Below are positions 54,612 to 63,900 of a stretch of 64,000 bases of DNA, piece by piece. The first letter of the stretch is position 1. The number at the start of each line of letters is the position of its first letter. Below the pieces are notes generated by a model. The model was not told where the DNA came from. It made no database searches and saw only the letters and a list, made by a program, of their open reading frames with translations. Position numbers and translations under genes: made by a program. The stretch is from Kosakonia sp. H02 (GTDB lineage: Bacteria > Pseudomonadota > Gammaproteobacteria > Enterobacterales > Enterobacteriaceae), in the NCBI GenBank assembly GCA_030704225.1, contig CP131915.1, forward strand, positions 2,356,001-2,420,000. Direction: 5' to 3'.

Positions 54612-55142
54612 ATGCGTTTGCTGCCTATTCTTGCCACAGTTGCCGCTGCGTTTTTGGTCTCTGCCTGTAGCACCCCCACTCCCCCTGACGGCGTTACCGT
54701 CGTACAGAATTTCAATACGCAACGCTATCTGGGTAAATGGTACGAAATCGCCCGCTTTGATCACCGTTTCGAGCGCGGACTGGAAAGAGTTACCGCGACT
54801 TATAGCCTGCGCGACGATGGCGGTTTAACGGTTATTAACCGCGGCTATAACCCGGCGCGCGGGAAATGGCAGCAATCTATCGGCAAGGCCTATTTCACCG
54901 GCAGCCCGAGCACCGCCGCGCTGAAAGTCTCGTTCTTTGGCCCATTTTATGGCGGCTATAACATCATCGCGCTGGATGATCAGTACCGTTACGCGTTGAT
55001 CTGCGGGCCAGATCGCGACTACCTGTGGATCCTCTCTCGCACGCCAACCATTCCGGCTGAGGTGAAACAGAAAATGCTGGCAGAAGCGACCCGGCAAGGT
55101 TTCGCCGTGGAAAAACTGCTATGGATTGATCAGCCCCATTAG
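54612..55142 (+). CDS. blc: Outer membrane lipocalin Blc
   Basis: A 176-residue lipoprotein lipocalin. Signal peptide with lipobox LVSAC (Cys19), then the lipocalin GxW signature in YLGKWYEIARFDHRFERGL and the C-terminal YLWILSRTP strand. It binds lysophospholipids at the outer membrane. The stop overlaps the convergent gdx stop by four bases. Confidence 0.95.
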   Translation: MRLLPILATVAAAFLVSACSTPTPPDGVTVVQNFNTQRYLGKWYEIARFDHRFERGLERVTATYSLRDDGGLTVINRGYNPARGKWQQSIGKAYFTGSPSTAALKVSFFGPFYGGYNIIALDDQYRYALICGPDRDYLWILSRTPTIPAEVKQKMLAEATRQGFAVEKLLWIDQPH

Positions 55143-55456
55143 TGGGCGCTGAGCTTTAAGCCAATAATCCCGGCGACAATCAGGCACAGGCTGAAAATAC
55201 GCGGCAGGCTTGCGGATTCGCCCAATAATACAATCCCGGCGATAGCTGCGCCAACGGCACCGATACCGGTCCAGATGGCGTACGCGGTGCCGACGGGTAG
55301 CGTTTTCATCGCCCATGACAGCAGCACTACACTTGCGATCATTGCGGTAACGGTGATGACACTTGGGGTTAAACGGGTAAATCCGTGGGTATATTTCAGG
55401 CCGATGGCCCAGACCACTTCCAGAAGACCGGCAATTAACAGAATTAACCAGGACAT
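55139..55456 (-). CDS. gdx: Guanidinium/H+ exporter Gdx (SugE)
   Basis: A 105-residue SMR-family exporter with four membrane helices and the essential E13 in AGLLEVVWAIGL. The GLKYTHGFTRL segment is characteristic of Gdx rather than EmrE. It exports guanidinium. The start at 55456 matches E. coli SugE. A guanidine-II riboswitch lies in the leader. Confidence 0.95.
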   Translation of the reverse strand: MSWLILLIAGLLEVVWAIGLKYTHGFTRLTPSVITVTAMIASVVLLSWAMKTLPVGTAYAIWTGIGAVGAAIAGIVLLGESASLPRIFSLCLIVAGIIGLKLSAH

Positions 55457-55470
55457 GATTGGCTCCAGAG

Positions 55471-55514
55471 CGGGGCCGTCCCCGAAAAAAGATGCGCGCT
55501 GGCGGGTCGTCCCG
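55471..55514 (-). promoter_or_regulatory. Guanidine-II (mini-ykkC) riboswitch
   Basis: Two minus-strand hairpins, CGGG-ACGA-CCCG (55514-55503) and CGGGG-ACGG-CCCCG (55484-55471), 18 bases apart. The paired ACGR tetraloops are the defining feature of the class. It lies just upstream of gdx and is expected to turn translation on with guanidinium. Confidence 0.9.
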
Positions 55515-55721
55515 ACAGGCATTTGCAGAAGGTCAGATCCTGCCCTCTCCGGTTCACTATTTCAACATTTTTGTTCTTACTCATTTTTGGTGGGTTAAAG
55601 CAAGAAATAGCCACTCTTAGCAGCGGAATTCACTCATTTATTCATCATATTAACCCCCTATGATGAATCGCTTTCCTGAAAACGGGAAGTTGTGCGCCAC
55701 ACTCTGACTGCGAAGAAAAAT

Positions 55722-56318
55722 ATGTTCAAGATGCTCGTGATTGACCGCTGTTACTTCACCCGCTCAGGGATGGAATCCTGGCTCAATCAAACGGATATGT
55801 TCCCCGCCACATTTCTCGTGACTGCTTTGCATAATCTAATGCTGGCGAAAGAACATATTGTGCAGTGGCAACCGGATCTGGTGATTATCGATCTGCACAG
55901 TTTCAAGGACGAAATACATCATATTCAACAGCTTGCCTCGCTGTTTTCAGTGTGCGGCGAATCCGTCCAGGTGATGTTGCTGGAATCCGGTGAAGATCCG
56001 CTACTCAGCGAGTTTTATACGCAATTTCCTATTCAGGCGATTGTGCAGAAAACGGCGTCGCTGGAAGAAGTGGCGCAGGCCGTTGATGCCATGGTTCAGG
56101 CGCGACCTGTTCGCACCCTGCCACGGGTCGCCGCGCCGCTGCTGACACGGCAGGAAGAAAAAGTATTAACCCTGTGGATGGAAGGCAGAAACAATGCGGC
56201 CATTGCCACCAAGCTGTGTATCAACGGGAAGACGGTTTACACCTATAAACGGAATATCAGGATGAAACTGGGGATGGGAAACCGCTTTACGCCATTTTTA
56301 TCATTACCGGAAAACTAA
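55722..56318 (+). CDS. LuxR-type transcriptional regulator
   Basis: A 198-residue regulator. The N-terminal about 120 residues look like a receiver-type fold (LVIDRCYFTRSGMESWL, DLVIIDLH with an aspartate at the phosphorylation position, AIVQKTAS with the lysine). The C-terminal NarL/LuxR helix-turn-helix is LLTRQEEKVLTLWMEGRNNA then CINGKTVYTYKRNI. It resembles orphan regulators of the RcsA/BglJ/EcpR kind; no specific name is given. The ATG at 55722 is preceded by GAAGA; an in-frame ATG (55692 is GTG) is possible upstream. It is inserted between gdx and ecnB, neighbours in E. coli. Confidence 0.8.
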   Translation: MFKMLVIDRCYFTRSGMESWLNQTDMFPATFLVTALHNLMLAKEHIVQWQPDLVIIDLHSFKDEIHHIQQLASLFSVCGESVQVMLLESGEDPLLSEFYTQFPIQAIVQKTASLEEVAQAVDAMVQARPVRTLPRVAAPLLTRQEEKVLTLWMEGRNNAAIATKLCINGKTVYTYKRNIRMKLGMGNRFTPFLSLPEN

Positions 56319-56347
56319 CGGTACGGCGCAGGCCGTACCGGCAGTCA

Positions 56348-56494
56348 TCACTGTTGCGCTTTAGTTGCAGCGCCAGAAATTGCGCTGCCGCCATCAGAAA
56401 TATCTTCGCCAACACCACGGGTGGTGTTGCACGCCGTCAGAACGGATGAAAGAACCAGTACAGAAAAGATCGCAGCAATTGTTTTCTTAACCAT
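56348..56494 (-). CDS. ecnB: Entericidin B lipoprotein
   Basis: 48 residues: MVKKTIAAIFSVLVL, lipobox LTAC, then NTTRGVGEDISDGGSAISGA and KAQQ at the end, nearly identical to E. coli EcnB. In E. coli EcnB is the bacteriolytic member of the entericidin pair, under sigma-S control. No gene disruption is seen. Confidence 0.93.
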   Translation of the reverse strand: MVKKTIAAIFSVLVLSSVLTACNTTRGVGEDISDGGSAISGAATKAQQ

Positions 56495-56601
56495 AATATC
56501 TTCCTTTTGCAGTCAATATTGTTTGTGTATAGCGACTTAAGCATAGACAAATTCGCGGAAAGTAAGCGGCAAAATTGCTTTTTTTAGGAAGAGTGGAAAT
56601 T

Positions 56602-56736
56602 TTAGCTGGCGGCGTGGGAGATAATATGGCCGAGAGTTTGGACATCTTCGCCAATACCGCGTGCGGTATTACAGCCCGATAATAGCGCGCAGCCGATAAG
56701 TATGAGAGTGAGGCGTTTCGTAAGAGGTTTCATCAT
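56602..56736 (-). CDS. ecnA: Entericidin A lipoprotein
   Basis: 44 residues: MMKPLTKRLTLILIGCALL, lipobox LSGC, then NTARGIGEDVQTLGHIISHA. It is the antidote member of the entericidin locus and lies 107 bp upstream of ecnB on the same strand. Confidence 0.9.
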   Translation of the reverse strand: MMKPLTKRLTLILIGCALLSGCNTARGIGEDVQTLGHIISHAAS

Positions 56737-56790
56737 CCGTGCCTGTGAAAGCCATCGGCGCAACAGGGCGCTGCGCCGATGTCGTGAGCA

Positions 56791-57357
56791 TTACTTCACG
56801 CGAGATACGTATTCGCCGGAGCGAGTATCTACTTTAATCACTTCACCGATCTGCACGAACAGCGGAACTTTAACCACTGCGCCGGTGCTCAGGGTTGCCG
56901 GTTTGCCGCCGGTACCTGCGGTGTCGCCTTTCAGGCCTGGATCGGTTTCGATGATTTCCAGTTCAACGAAGTTCGGCGGCGTTACGGAAATCGGCTGGCC
57001 GTTCCACAGCGTTACGATGCACTCAGCCTGATCCAGCAGCCATTTTTCGCTGTCGCCAATCGCTTTTTTGTCAGCAGACAATTGCTCGAACGTTTCGTTG
57101 TTCATGAAGTGCCAGAACTCACCGTCGTTGTAGAGGTAAGTCAGGTTCATATCGACAACGTCCGCGCCTTCAGCAGAGTCAGTAGACTTGAAGGTTTTCT
57201 CTACGCGGGTACCGGTCAGCAAACGACGCAGCTTAACGCGCGCGAAAGCCTGGCCTTTCCCCGGTTTCACGAATTCGCTGGCTTCAACCGCGTACGGTTC
57301 GCCGTCCATCATGATTTTAAGACCGGCACGAAAATCGTTGCTATAGTAAGTCGCCAT
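56791..57357 (-). CDS. efp: Elongation factor P
   Basis: 188 residues, three beta-barrel domains, rescuing ribosomes stalled on polyproline. The modification site is K34 in FVKPGKGQAF, target of EpmA/EpmB. The start MATYYSNDFRAG matches E. coli; an ATG 16 codons upstream is not conserved. Divergent from epmB with a 41-bp gap. Confidence 0.97.
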   Translation of the reverse strand: MATYYSNDFRAGLKIMMDGEPYAVEASEFVKPGKGQAFARVKLRRLLTGTRVEKTFKSTDSAEGADVVDMNLTYLYNDGEFWHFMNNETFEQLSADKKAIGDSEKWLLDQAECIVTLWNGQPISVTPPNFVELEIIETDPGLKGDTAGTGGKPATLSTGAVVKVPLFVQIGEVIKVDTRSGEYVSRVK

Positions 57358-57398
57358 AAGGCCCTCTGAAATTGTTAACTGGTAGCTTAGCCAAAAAA

Positions 57399-58427
57399 AT
57401 GGCACACATTGTAACCCTAAAAACCCCTTCCAGAGAAGATTGGTTATTGCAACTTGCCGATGTAATCACCGATCCCGATGAACTTCTGCGTGTTTTAAAT
57501 ATAGACCTTGATAAACACCTGCTCGCCGGGCGTGATGCAAAACGGCTTTTTGCCCTGCGCGTGCCGCGTGCATTTGTTGCGCGTATGCGCAAAGGCGATC
57601 CGAACGATCCGCTGTTGCGTCAGGTACTTACCTCATCTGAAGAGTTCATTTACACACCGGGTTACAGCACCGATCCGCTGGAAGAACAGAGCAGCGTGGT
57701 ACCCGGCTTGCTGCATAAATATCGCAACCGCGCGCTGCTGTTAGTAAAAGGCGGTTGTGCGGTAAATTGCCGCTACTGTTTCCGTCGCCATTTCCCCTAT
57801 GCCGATAACCAGGGCAATAAACGTAACTGGCAAGGCGCGCTGGACTATATCGCCGCGCACCCGGAGCTGGATGAAATCATCTTTTCCGGCGGCGACCCGC
57901 TGATGGCCAAAGATCACGAACTGGACTGGCTGTTAGCACAACTGGAAGCTATCAAGCACATTAAACGGCTACGCATCCACAGCCGCCTGCCGATTGTCAT
58001 TCCGGCGCGTATCACCGACACGTTGAGCGCGCGTTTCGCCCGCGCTTCCCTGCAAATCTTGCTGGTGAATCACATCAACCATGCGCAAGAAATAGGTGAG
58101 GATTTCCGTGCAGCGATGGCGCAGTTGCGCCAGGCCGGGGTGACCTTACTGAACCAGAGCGTATTGCTGCGCGGGGTGAATGATAATGCGCAAACGCTGG
58201 CGGATTTGAGCAATGCGTTATTCGACGCAGGCGTCATGCCCTATTACCTGCACGTGCTGGATAAAGTCCAGGGAGCGGCGCATTTTATGGTGAGTGATGA
58301 CGAAGCACGCGAGATTATGCGCGAGCTGCTGACGTTGGTATCGGGGTATATGGTGCCAAAACTGGCGCGGGAAATTGGCGGAGAGCCAAGTAAAACGCCG
58401 CTGGATTTGCAACTGCGCCAGCGCTAA
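57399..58427 (+). CDS. epmB: EF-P (R)-beta-lysine aminomutase EpmB
   Basis: A 342-residue radical SAM, PLP-dependent lysine 2,3-aminomutase homologue. The cluster motif is CAVNCRYCFRRHFPY; the PLP lysine lies near the C-terminus (HVLDKVQGAAHF). It supplies (R)-beta-lysine for EpmA. The start MAHIVTLKTPSRED matches E. coli. Confidence 0.96.
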   Translation: MAHIVTLKTPSREDWLLQLADVITDPDELLRVLNIDLDKHLLAGRDAKRLFALRVPRAFVARMRKGDPNDPLLRQVLTSSEEFIYTPGYSTDPLEEQSSVVPGLLHKYRNRALLLVKGGCAVNCRYCFRRHFPYADNQGNKRNWQGALDYIAAHPELDEIIFSGGDPLMAKDHELDWLLAQLEAIKHIKRLRIHSRLPIVIPARITDTLSARFARASLQILLVNHINHAQEIGEDFRAAMAQLRQAGVTLLNQSVLLRGVNDNAQTLADLSNALFDAGVMPYYLHVLDKVQGAAHFMVSDDEAREIMRELLTLVSGYMVPKLAREIGGEPSKTPLDLQLRQR

Positions 58428-58463
58428 AAAAAGCACGGCCACGAAGCACACCGCGTGGCCGTG
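58426..58463 (-). terminator. Terminator of the third chemoreceptor gene
   Basis: Minus-strand stem CACGGCCACG-N10-CGTGGCCGTG followed by seven T. It overlaps the epmB stop and may serve both strands. Confidence 0.85.
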
Positions 58464-58469
58464 AAAACC

Positions 58470-58503
58470 CGGAGCCTGCAAGCGGGTCAATCAACAGGCT
58501 CCG
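58470..58503. terminator. Second hairpin between epmB and the receptor gene
   Basis: CGGAGCCTG-N16-CAGGCTCCG, 10 bases after the receptor stop on the minus strand; no U-tract of its own. It may protect the 3' end. Confidence 0.5.
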
Positions 58504-58512
58504 TGCGAAAAC

Positions 58513-60150
58513 TTAAAACGTTTCCCACCCTTCATTTCCGGTGCTGGCAACGGCCAGACGCGGGCGACGCGCGACCGATGCGGCGGTACTTGCGCGCACT
58601 GGCTGCTGGCCCGGCAGACTGAACACATCCACCAGTTGCTGCAACGTCGTCGCCTGCTCTTCAAGGCTACCCGCGGCGGCAGAAGACTCCTGAACCAGCG
58701 CGGCGTTCTGCTGCGTGGTGGTATCCATTTCCGACATGGCCTGGGCAATCTGCGCGATACCCCGGTTTTGCTCGTCGGAAGCCGCTGCGATCTCCTGCAT
58801 CAAATCTTTCACCTGCATCACAGAGTGAACGATACCGCTCATGGTTTCACCGGCGAGGTCAACCTGGCGGGAACCCTCTTCGACAAAATTCACCGATTCG
58901 TTAATCAGCCCTTCAATCTCTTTCGCCGCCTGCGCGCTGCGCTGGGCTAAGGAACGCACTTCCCCGGCAACCACCGCAAATCCGCGCCCCTGATCGCCTG
59001 CTCGTGCGGCTTCCACTGCGGCGTTAAGCGCCAGGATGTTAGTCTGGAAAGCAATGCCGTTAATCACCGAAGTTATTTCGGAAATACGTTTGGAGCTTGC
59101 CATAATGTCTTTCATGCGATTCACGGCAACGCCGACGACTGAACCACCCTGTGCGGCGGTATCCGAGGCGGTGATCGCAAGCTGGCTGGCCTGATGAGCG
59201 TTTTCCGCGTTCTGTTTAACCGTCGAGCTTAACTCCTCCATGCTGGCGGCCGTTTCCACTACCGCAGCAGATTGTTGTTCGGTACGCGCCGAGAGTTCAT
59301 TGTTACCGAGCGCAATCTCATTGGCTGCCGTATTAACGGAGCCGGAAGCGGCACGCACCATTTTCAGCGATTCCGCAACCCGCCCGACCAACTGGTTAAA
59401 GGCGGTCACCGCGCGACCGATTTCATCCATCCGTCCTGTCGGCAGTGTACGCGTCAGATCCAGTTTTTCACTGATATTCTCCATGCCATCTCTCATGTCA
59501 TTAAGGCGACGCTTGATATTAAGCACGGTAATCAGGCCAAACACACCAAGAATAAGGGTCGCGGCAAGTGTTGCGCTCAGCGATAAAATAATCGACCTGG
59601 AAATAGAATTGGCGTTATTTTCGACCGCTTTATTTACCAGTTGCGTGTTATAGGCGACTTGTTCGGAAAAATCATTAATTAACAGCGAAATGTTACTGGC
59701 AACCAGTCCCCCTTTCATCATGGTTTTGATAATGGCAGCCCGATCGTTACTTTCCGAGATTTTAAAATACTCGCCCATTACCACACGAAATTTATCTAAA
59801 TCGTCCAGCGTCTTATTCGACAGCTCCCGATCTTGTTGATCAGAAACGAGCTCTTTAAGGTAATCCTGGTGCATGGCGTATAAATCGTCATACAATTTCA
59901 GTGCATTTTGTTTTATTTCTGCCATTCCTTCGGCATCGTCCGTCAGCCCATGCAGAAAGAGCTGCCCGCGTACGGAAAGCACCTTCAGCATCTCTTTATT
60001 CATCCTGTCAAGGCTGGGTAACGTGTTTTCCTGAAAATTAGCCTGCGAATCACCCAGTTTTGATAAAGAAAATATCGCAATAAGGTTAGTGCCGATGAGG
60101 CTTAAAATCAGTAACGAGAAAGCCAGTAACAATCTCTTGGTAATATTCAT
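58513..60150 (-). CDS. Methyl-accepting chemotaxis protein, 4HB type
   Basis: A 545-residue chemoreceptor. Membrane segment 1 at about 8-30, a four-helix-bundle ligand domain of the 4HB_MCP_1 type at about 31-188, membrane segment 2 at about 189-210, HAMP, then the signalling hairpin with NGIAFQTNILALNAAVEAAR. It ends GWETF, a CheR/CheB docking pentapeptide. The ligand is unknown. It takes the place of E. coli yjeJ between epmB and yjeI and has a sigma-28 promoter. Confidence 0.9.
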   Translation of the reverse strand: MNITKRLLLAFSLLILSLIGTNLIAIFSLSKLGDSQANFQENTLPSLDRMNKEMLKVLSVRGQLFLHGLTDDAEGMAEIKQNALKLYDDLYAMHQDYLKELVSDQQDRELSNKTLDDLDKFRVVMGEYFKISESNDRAAIIKTMMKGGLVASNISLLINDFSEQVAYNTQLVNKAVENNANSISRSIILSLSATLAATLILGVFGLITVLNIKRRLNDMRDGMENISEKLDLTRTLPTGRMDEIGRAVTAFNQLVGRVAESLKMVRAASGSVNTAANEIALGNNELSARTEQQSAAVVETAASMEELSSTVKQNAENAHQASQLAITASDTAAQGGSVVGVAVNRMKDIMASSKRISEITSVINGIAFQTNILALNAAVEAARAGDQGRGFAVVAGEVRSLAQRSAQAAKEIEGLINESVNFVEEGSRQVDLAGETMSGIVHSVMQVKDLMQEIAAASDEQNRGIAQIAQAMSEMDTTTQQNAALVQESSAAAGSLEEQATTLQQLVDVFSLPGQQPVRASTAASVARRPRLAVASTGNEGWETF

Positions 60151-60484
60151 TAGTAACTCCCGACACCATCATGCATACAATTATATTTTCGTTGCACAAT
60201 CCCTCGCGTTATGTCCTGAGGTCACTATCGGCAAGCTGTAATATTACTTTAGACGTACTTTATATTTTTTAGAAAAAATATATTCAGAAGCTGTGAAAAT
60301 AATCACATTAAGAGAAAGCTTAAGAAAACTTAATATTCAGCGCAGCCTCAGAGTAATTAGCAGGAGAATTATAATTCTGCTTACGCTTTATTAAATAAAA
60401 AAGTAATTTAACTGCGTAATAAATGTAGGGGGATTTGATGATAGCGCCGCGCCCGCCAATACAGGCGGGGCAGCACAAGGATGA
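60151..60484. other. Intergenic region with receptor promoter
   Basis: 334 bases between the receptor and yjeI. It holds the sigma-28 promoter at 60225-60251, about 75 bp from the receptor start, and an AT-rich stretch (60255-60430) without a convincing coding frame. Confidence 0.6.
60225..60251 (-). promoter_or_regulatory. Sigma-28 (FliA) promoter of the third chemoreceptor
   Basis: Minus strand TAAAGTAA, 11 bases, GCCGATAG: nearly the full flagellar consensus with exact spacing. Confidence 0.85.
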
Positions 60485-60838
60485 TCAGTTAGGACACTTG
60501 TAAACCTGAGCGTTCATTTCGCTGGCGGTCGGCACGAAGCTGGACACGAAACCTTGCGTCGGGCTGCTCACGTTGTAAAGCACATTGCCCCCCATTGCTG
60601 CGGCCTGGTTGCGCAATGCATTTGCCGCGCCGCGCAGGGAGCCGCCCTCTTCACCGTGTTGCCCGGAGAGCCAGTTACTCTGTTTGCCCGTTGCGGTGCC
60701 AAGGTACTGGCACTGCGCATCCGGTTTGTCCTGAACAAAGCGTACATTCTGCCCACCGGCGGTCAGTTCATTGCTGCTGGTGCAGCCTGCAAGCAGCAAC
60801 GTTGCGCCAATCATCCCCGCTAAATATTTTACCGACAT
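60485..60838 (-). CDS. yjeI: DUF4156 lipoprotein YjeI
   Basis: 117 residues. Lipoprotein signal with LLAGC, then a DUF4156 domain containing LGTATGKQSNWLSGQHGEEG and ending AQVYKCPN, as in E. coli YjeI. The start MSVKYLAG is chosen by length and the signal peptide; the frame is open far upstream. Function unknown. Confidence 0.9.
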   Translation of the reverse strand: MSVKYLAGMIGATLLLAGCTSSNELTAGGQNVRFVQDKPDAQCQYLGTATGKQSNWLSGQHGEEGGSLRGAANALRNQAAAMGGNVLYNVSSPTQGFVSSFVPTASEMNAQVYKCPN

Positions 60839-60956
60839 GTTATTCCCCATAATCAATGAGCTGGACGCAGATAGTCCGTGTCCAAACCTTATACTAAAAA
60901 GTTGACCAAAAGAAAAACGCCGCCATCGCAGGCCGCACAAATCGGGGAAAATCACA

Positions 60957-60986
60957 GAAAAAAAGCCCCGCCGTTGTCGGCGAGGC
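60957..60986 (-). terminator. Terminator of the invasin-like gene
   Basis: Minus-strand stem GCCTCGCCG-ACAA-CGGCGGGGC (one mismatch) followed by seven T, 12 bases after the stop. Confidence 0.85.
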
Positions 60987-60997
60987 GTTTGGCTGGC

Positions 60998-63900
60998 TTA
61001 ACAACCATTCAGATTCGAATTGTTGGTTAGCGTGCTGACGGGCTGTACGTCAACCTTCAGATTCTGGTCGACATTAATTTTAAAGACGTACCAGTTACGG
61101 TAAGACAGCGATCCGGTTGCATTTTCCACGGCCCAGGAGAACGTTCTGCCATCCGATAAATAGAGATTTACTTTTGCACTGGCCATTGTCGACTCTAATG
61201 AGTACCGCTGAACCGTATAACAGTAGCTTCCAGGATGCATGGTATTGATGGTTATGGTTTCAGGTCCATAACCCTTCGTATTATCAATATCCAGTTCTGC
61301 ATCCGCCCCTGCTGGCTTCCGGTCAGAATATTGCACATGTTTGGTTCCACTTCCCACAGGCACGAACAGGTGTGAATCCAGATCCCTTGGCAAGGCATCC
61401 CAGGTCAGCACTATGCGCGCCGCTTTCCCGTTTAGCACCGGCGACAGGGCAAAACTTTTGGTGTAGTCAGTGATACCCAGCACACTTGCATCCAGCGGGG
61501 TTTCTACGGCGATATACCCTCTCCCGTAGCTTGCATGCATATGATATGTCCCTTGCTTGATATTGATGCTGTAGTTGCCGTAGCTATCTGACCTTGCCAG
61601 GTAGGCGGGTTGCGCATCGCCCAGCGCTTTAAAAAACCTCACCTCCCCACCGGAAAGAAGGCCACCCGAGACCGCATCTTTTACCACGCCGCGGACTGTC
61701 ACCAACTGCGCATTAAAATTCACCTTCTTGTCGGCATTAATGTAGTTGGCGTTACTCAGTGAAGCGGCGACCTGAACAGCGAGGGCTTCCTGATACGTAC
61801 TTTGCAGCACCACCGCGGCAACGCCGGCGCTATCCGTGACGCTCTGGCTGGTAAAGTTTACCGTCGCACCTTTGTCCTGCACCCAATGAACCGGTAAACC
61901 GCTAACCGGATTATTGTTTGCATCTTTTACCGTTGCCTTATAGATAAAGTTATCGCTAGCGTTGGCATTTTTATCGATTACCCCGCCGTCTAACAGGACG
62001 CTGGTGATCGTCGCTGTTGCCGTATCAGCAATGAAATTGACCTCCTTGCTGGGCGTGGTCGCTGCCACTTTTGCGGTCACGGTATAGCGACCCGCGCGCA
62101 AGCTGGTGACGCGGGTTGTCACTTTACCATCTTGATCGCTGAGGCCCTGCGCGCTGGACAGTACCGCACCCGCACTAACGATAAATTCAACCCTGACGCC
62201 GCTAAGCCGATTGCCTTTCGCATCCGTGACAATCGCGGTGATGCCATTGACCGCCGTACCATTAGCCACCGCGTCATTGGTATCAACCACCAAATTCGCG
62301 TCGGTTATCTGCGCGGTCGCAGCATCGGCAACAAAGACGGTCGACTTACTGATGACTCTACCGTTTACCGTCGCGTTCACCGTATAAACTCCGGCTTTGT
62401 TACTCACGACCGTGGTTCGGACTTGACCGTCTGCCCCGGTGACCCCGGACGTTGCCGCAAGCGTCGCGCCGTTGCTGGCGCTAAAGCTGACCGCTACGCC
62501 GGAAATGGGGTTGTCATTAGCATCAACGACGGTTGCCGTCACCCCATTTGTTGCAATGCCATTGGCAAGAGCGCCATCGGGCGAGATAACCAGGTTTTCA
62601 TCAGGGAGCTGGGCCGTGTTTCCATCAGGCATGAACGTTGCTCTTACCTGTGCCGTATGGCGCGTACCCACCAGTTTTGCCGTCGCGTTAAAACTGCCCG
62701 CTCTACGACTGGTTAACGTCGTCTTTGCTTCCCCTTGTGCATCCGTCAGAGCCTGCGCGAGCGTAACGTTGACAGGGATTCCCGGAACAAACTGTATCGC
62801 CATTCCCGGTAAAGGGTTACCGAGCGCATCCGCCACTTTTACCTGCATCACGTTGCCGTCAATACCATTGGCGAGCGCATTCTGCGTCACGCTGCTGTGC
62901 ACAAAATGGGCGGTTGAACGGTCAACAACAAACGCCACCGGTTTGCTGAGAGTGACACCATTCACATTCGCCGTAATGGTGGAAGTGACCGCGCGCGTAT
63001 GGGTAAGCGACAGCAGAGCGTGCCCCTGAGCGTCGGTGAGTGCAATGTTTCCACCGACTAGCGTGGCGCCATTATCCGCCGTAAAGCTGACAGCATAATT
63101 GGCCAGCGGGTTGCCATAGCGATCCTTCACCGTGGCGCGTAATTCGTTGGTTTTCACACCATCTGCCACGGCATTATTGGTAATAACAGCAAGATCGGCG
63201 AGCCTGGCAGAAGAGACATCGGCAATAAATGCTACCCGGGCGCTGCTGTCATTACCGTTACGTAAGGCCGCGGTAATCACGCCGTTGCCCACGACGCGGC
63301 TTTTCAGCTTCACCGTGGCAATCCCCTGATTATTGGTATCCACATCCAGAGTGCCTTTATCCGAAGCGCTAGCGGTAAATAGCGTTGCCGCCGACACATT
63401 GTTGCTGTCGGTGAGTTGTGACACGCGAAAGGTTAAACGCTGCCCGCTAACCGGCTGCCCATCACGATTGACCACTTTCGCTGCTATCGTGAAAGCATCC
63501 TGGTTATTGGCTAATTGCGCCGTATTCGGCGTCACGTCGAGTTGTTCAACCACGATGCTCGAGCGTGTCACGTGAATAATCGTCGTCACGGGATCGCCGC
63601 GGTTGCCATTCTCATCTTCGCCGATCGCCGTTAAGACATAATCCTGCGGGGCGCTGACTGCCCTGCTGCGGCTGGTCACATACGCCGGGACCTGCACATC
63701 TAACGCCGTCATTGACGGTTGATGCCAGCGCCCACCGTTCGCCGTGAAATTGGCTGACGCGCGCCATTCAATGCGCTTCAGCCCATACTTCGCTTTGGTC
63801 ACCGTAACGGGAATGCGCAACGTCGATCCTGCCTCGACAGTAAAGTGCTGAGGCACGGAAAGCGCCACCAGCAGCTGCTTGCGATACTGCATTACAATGT

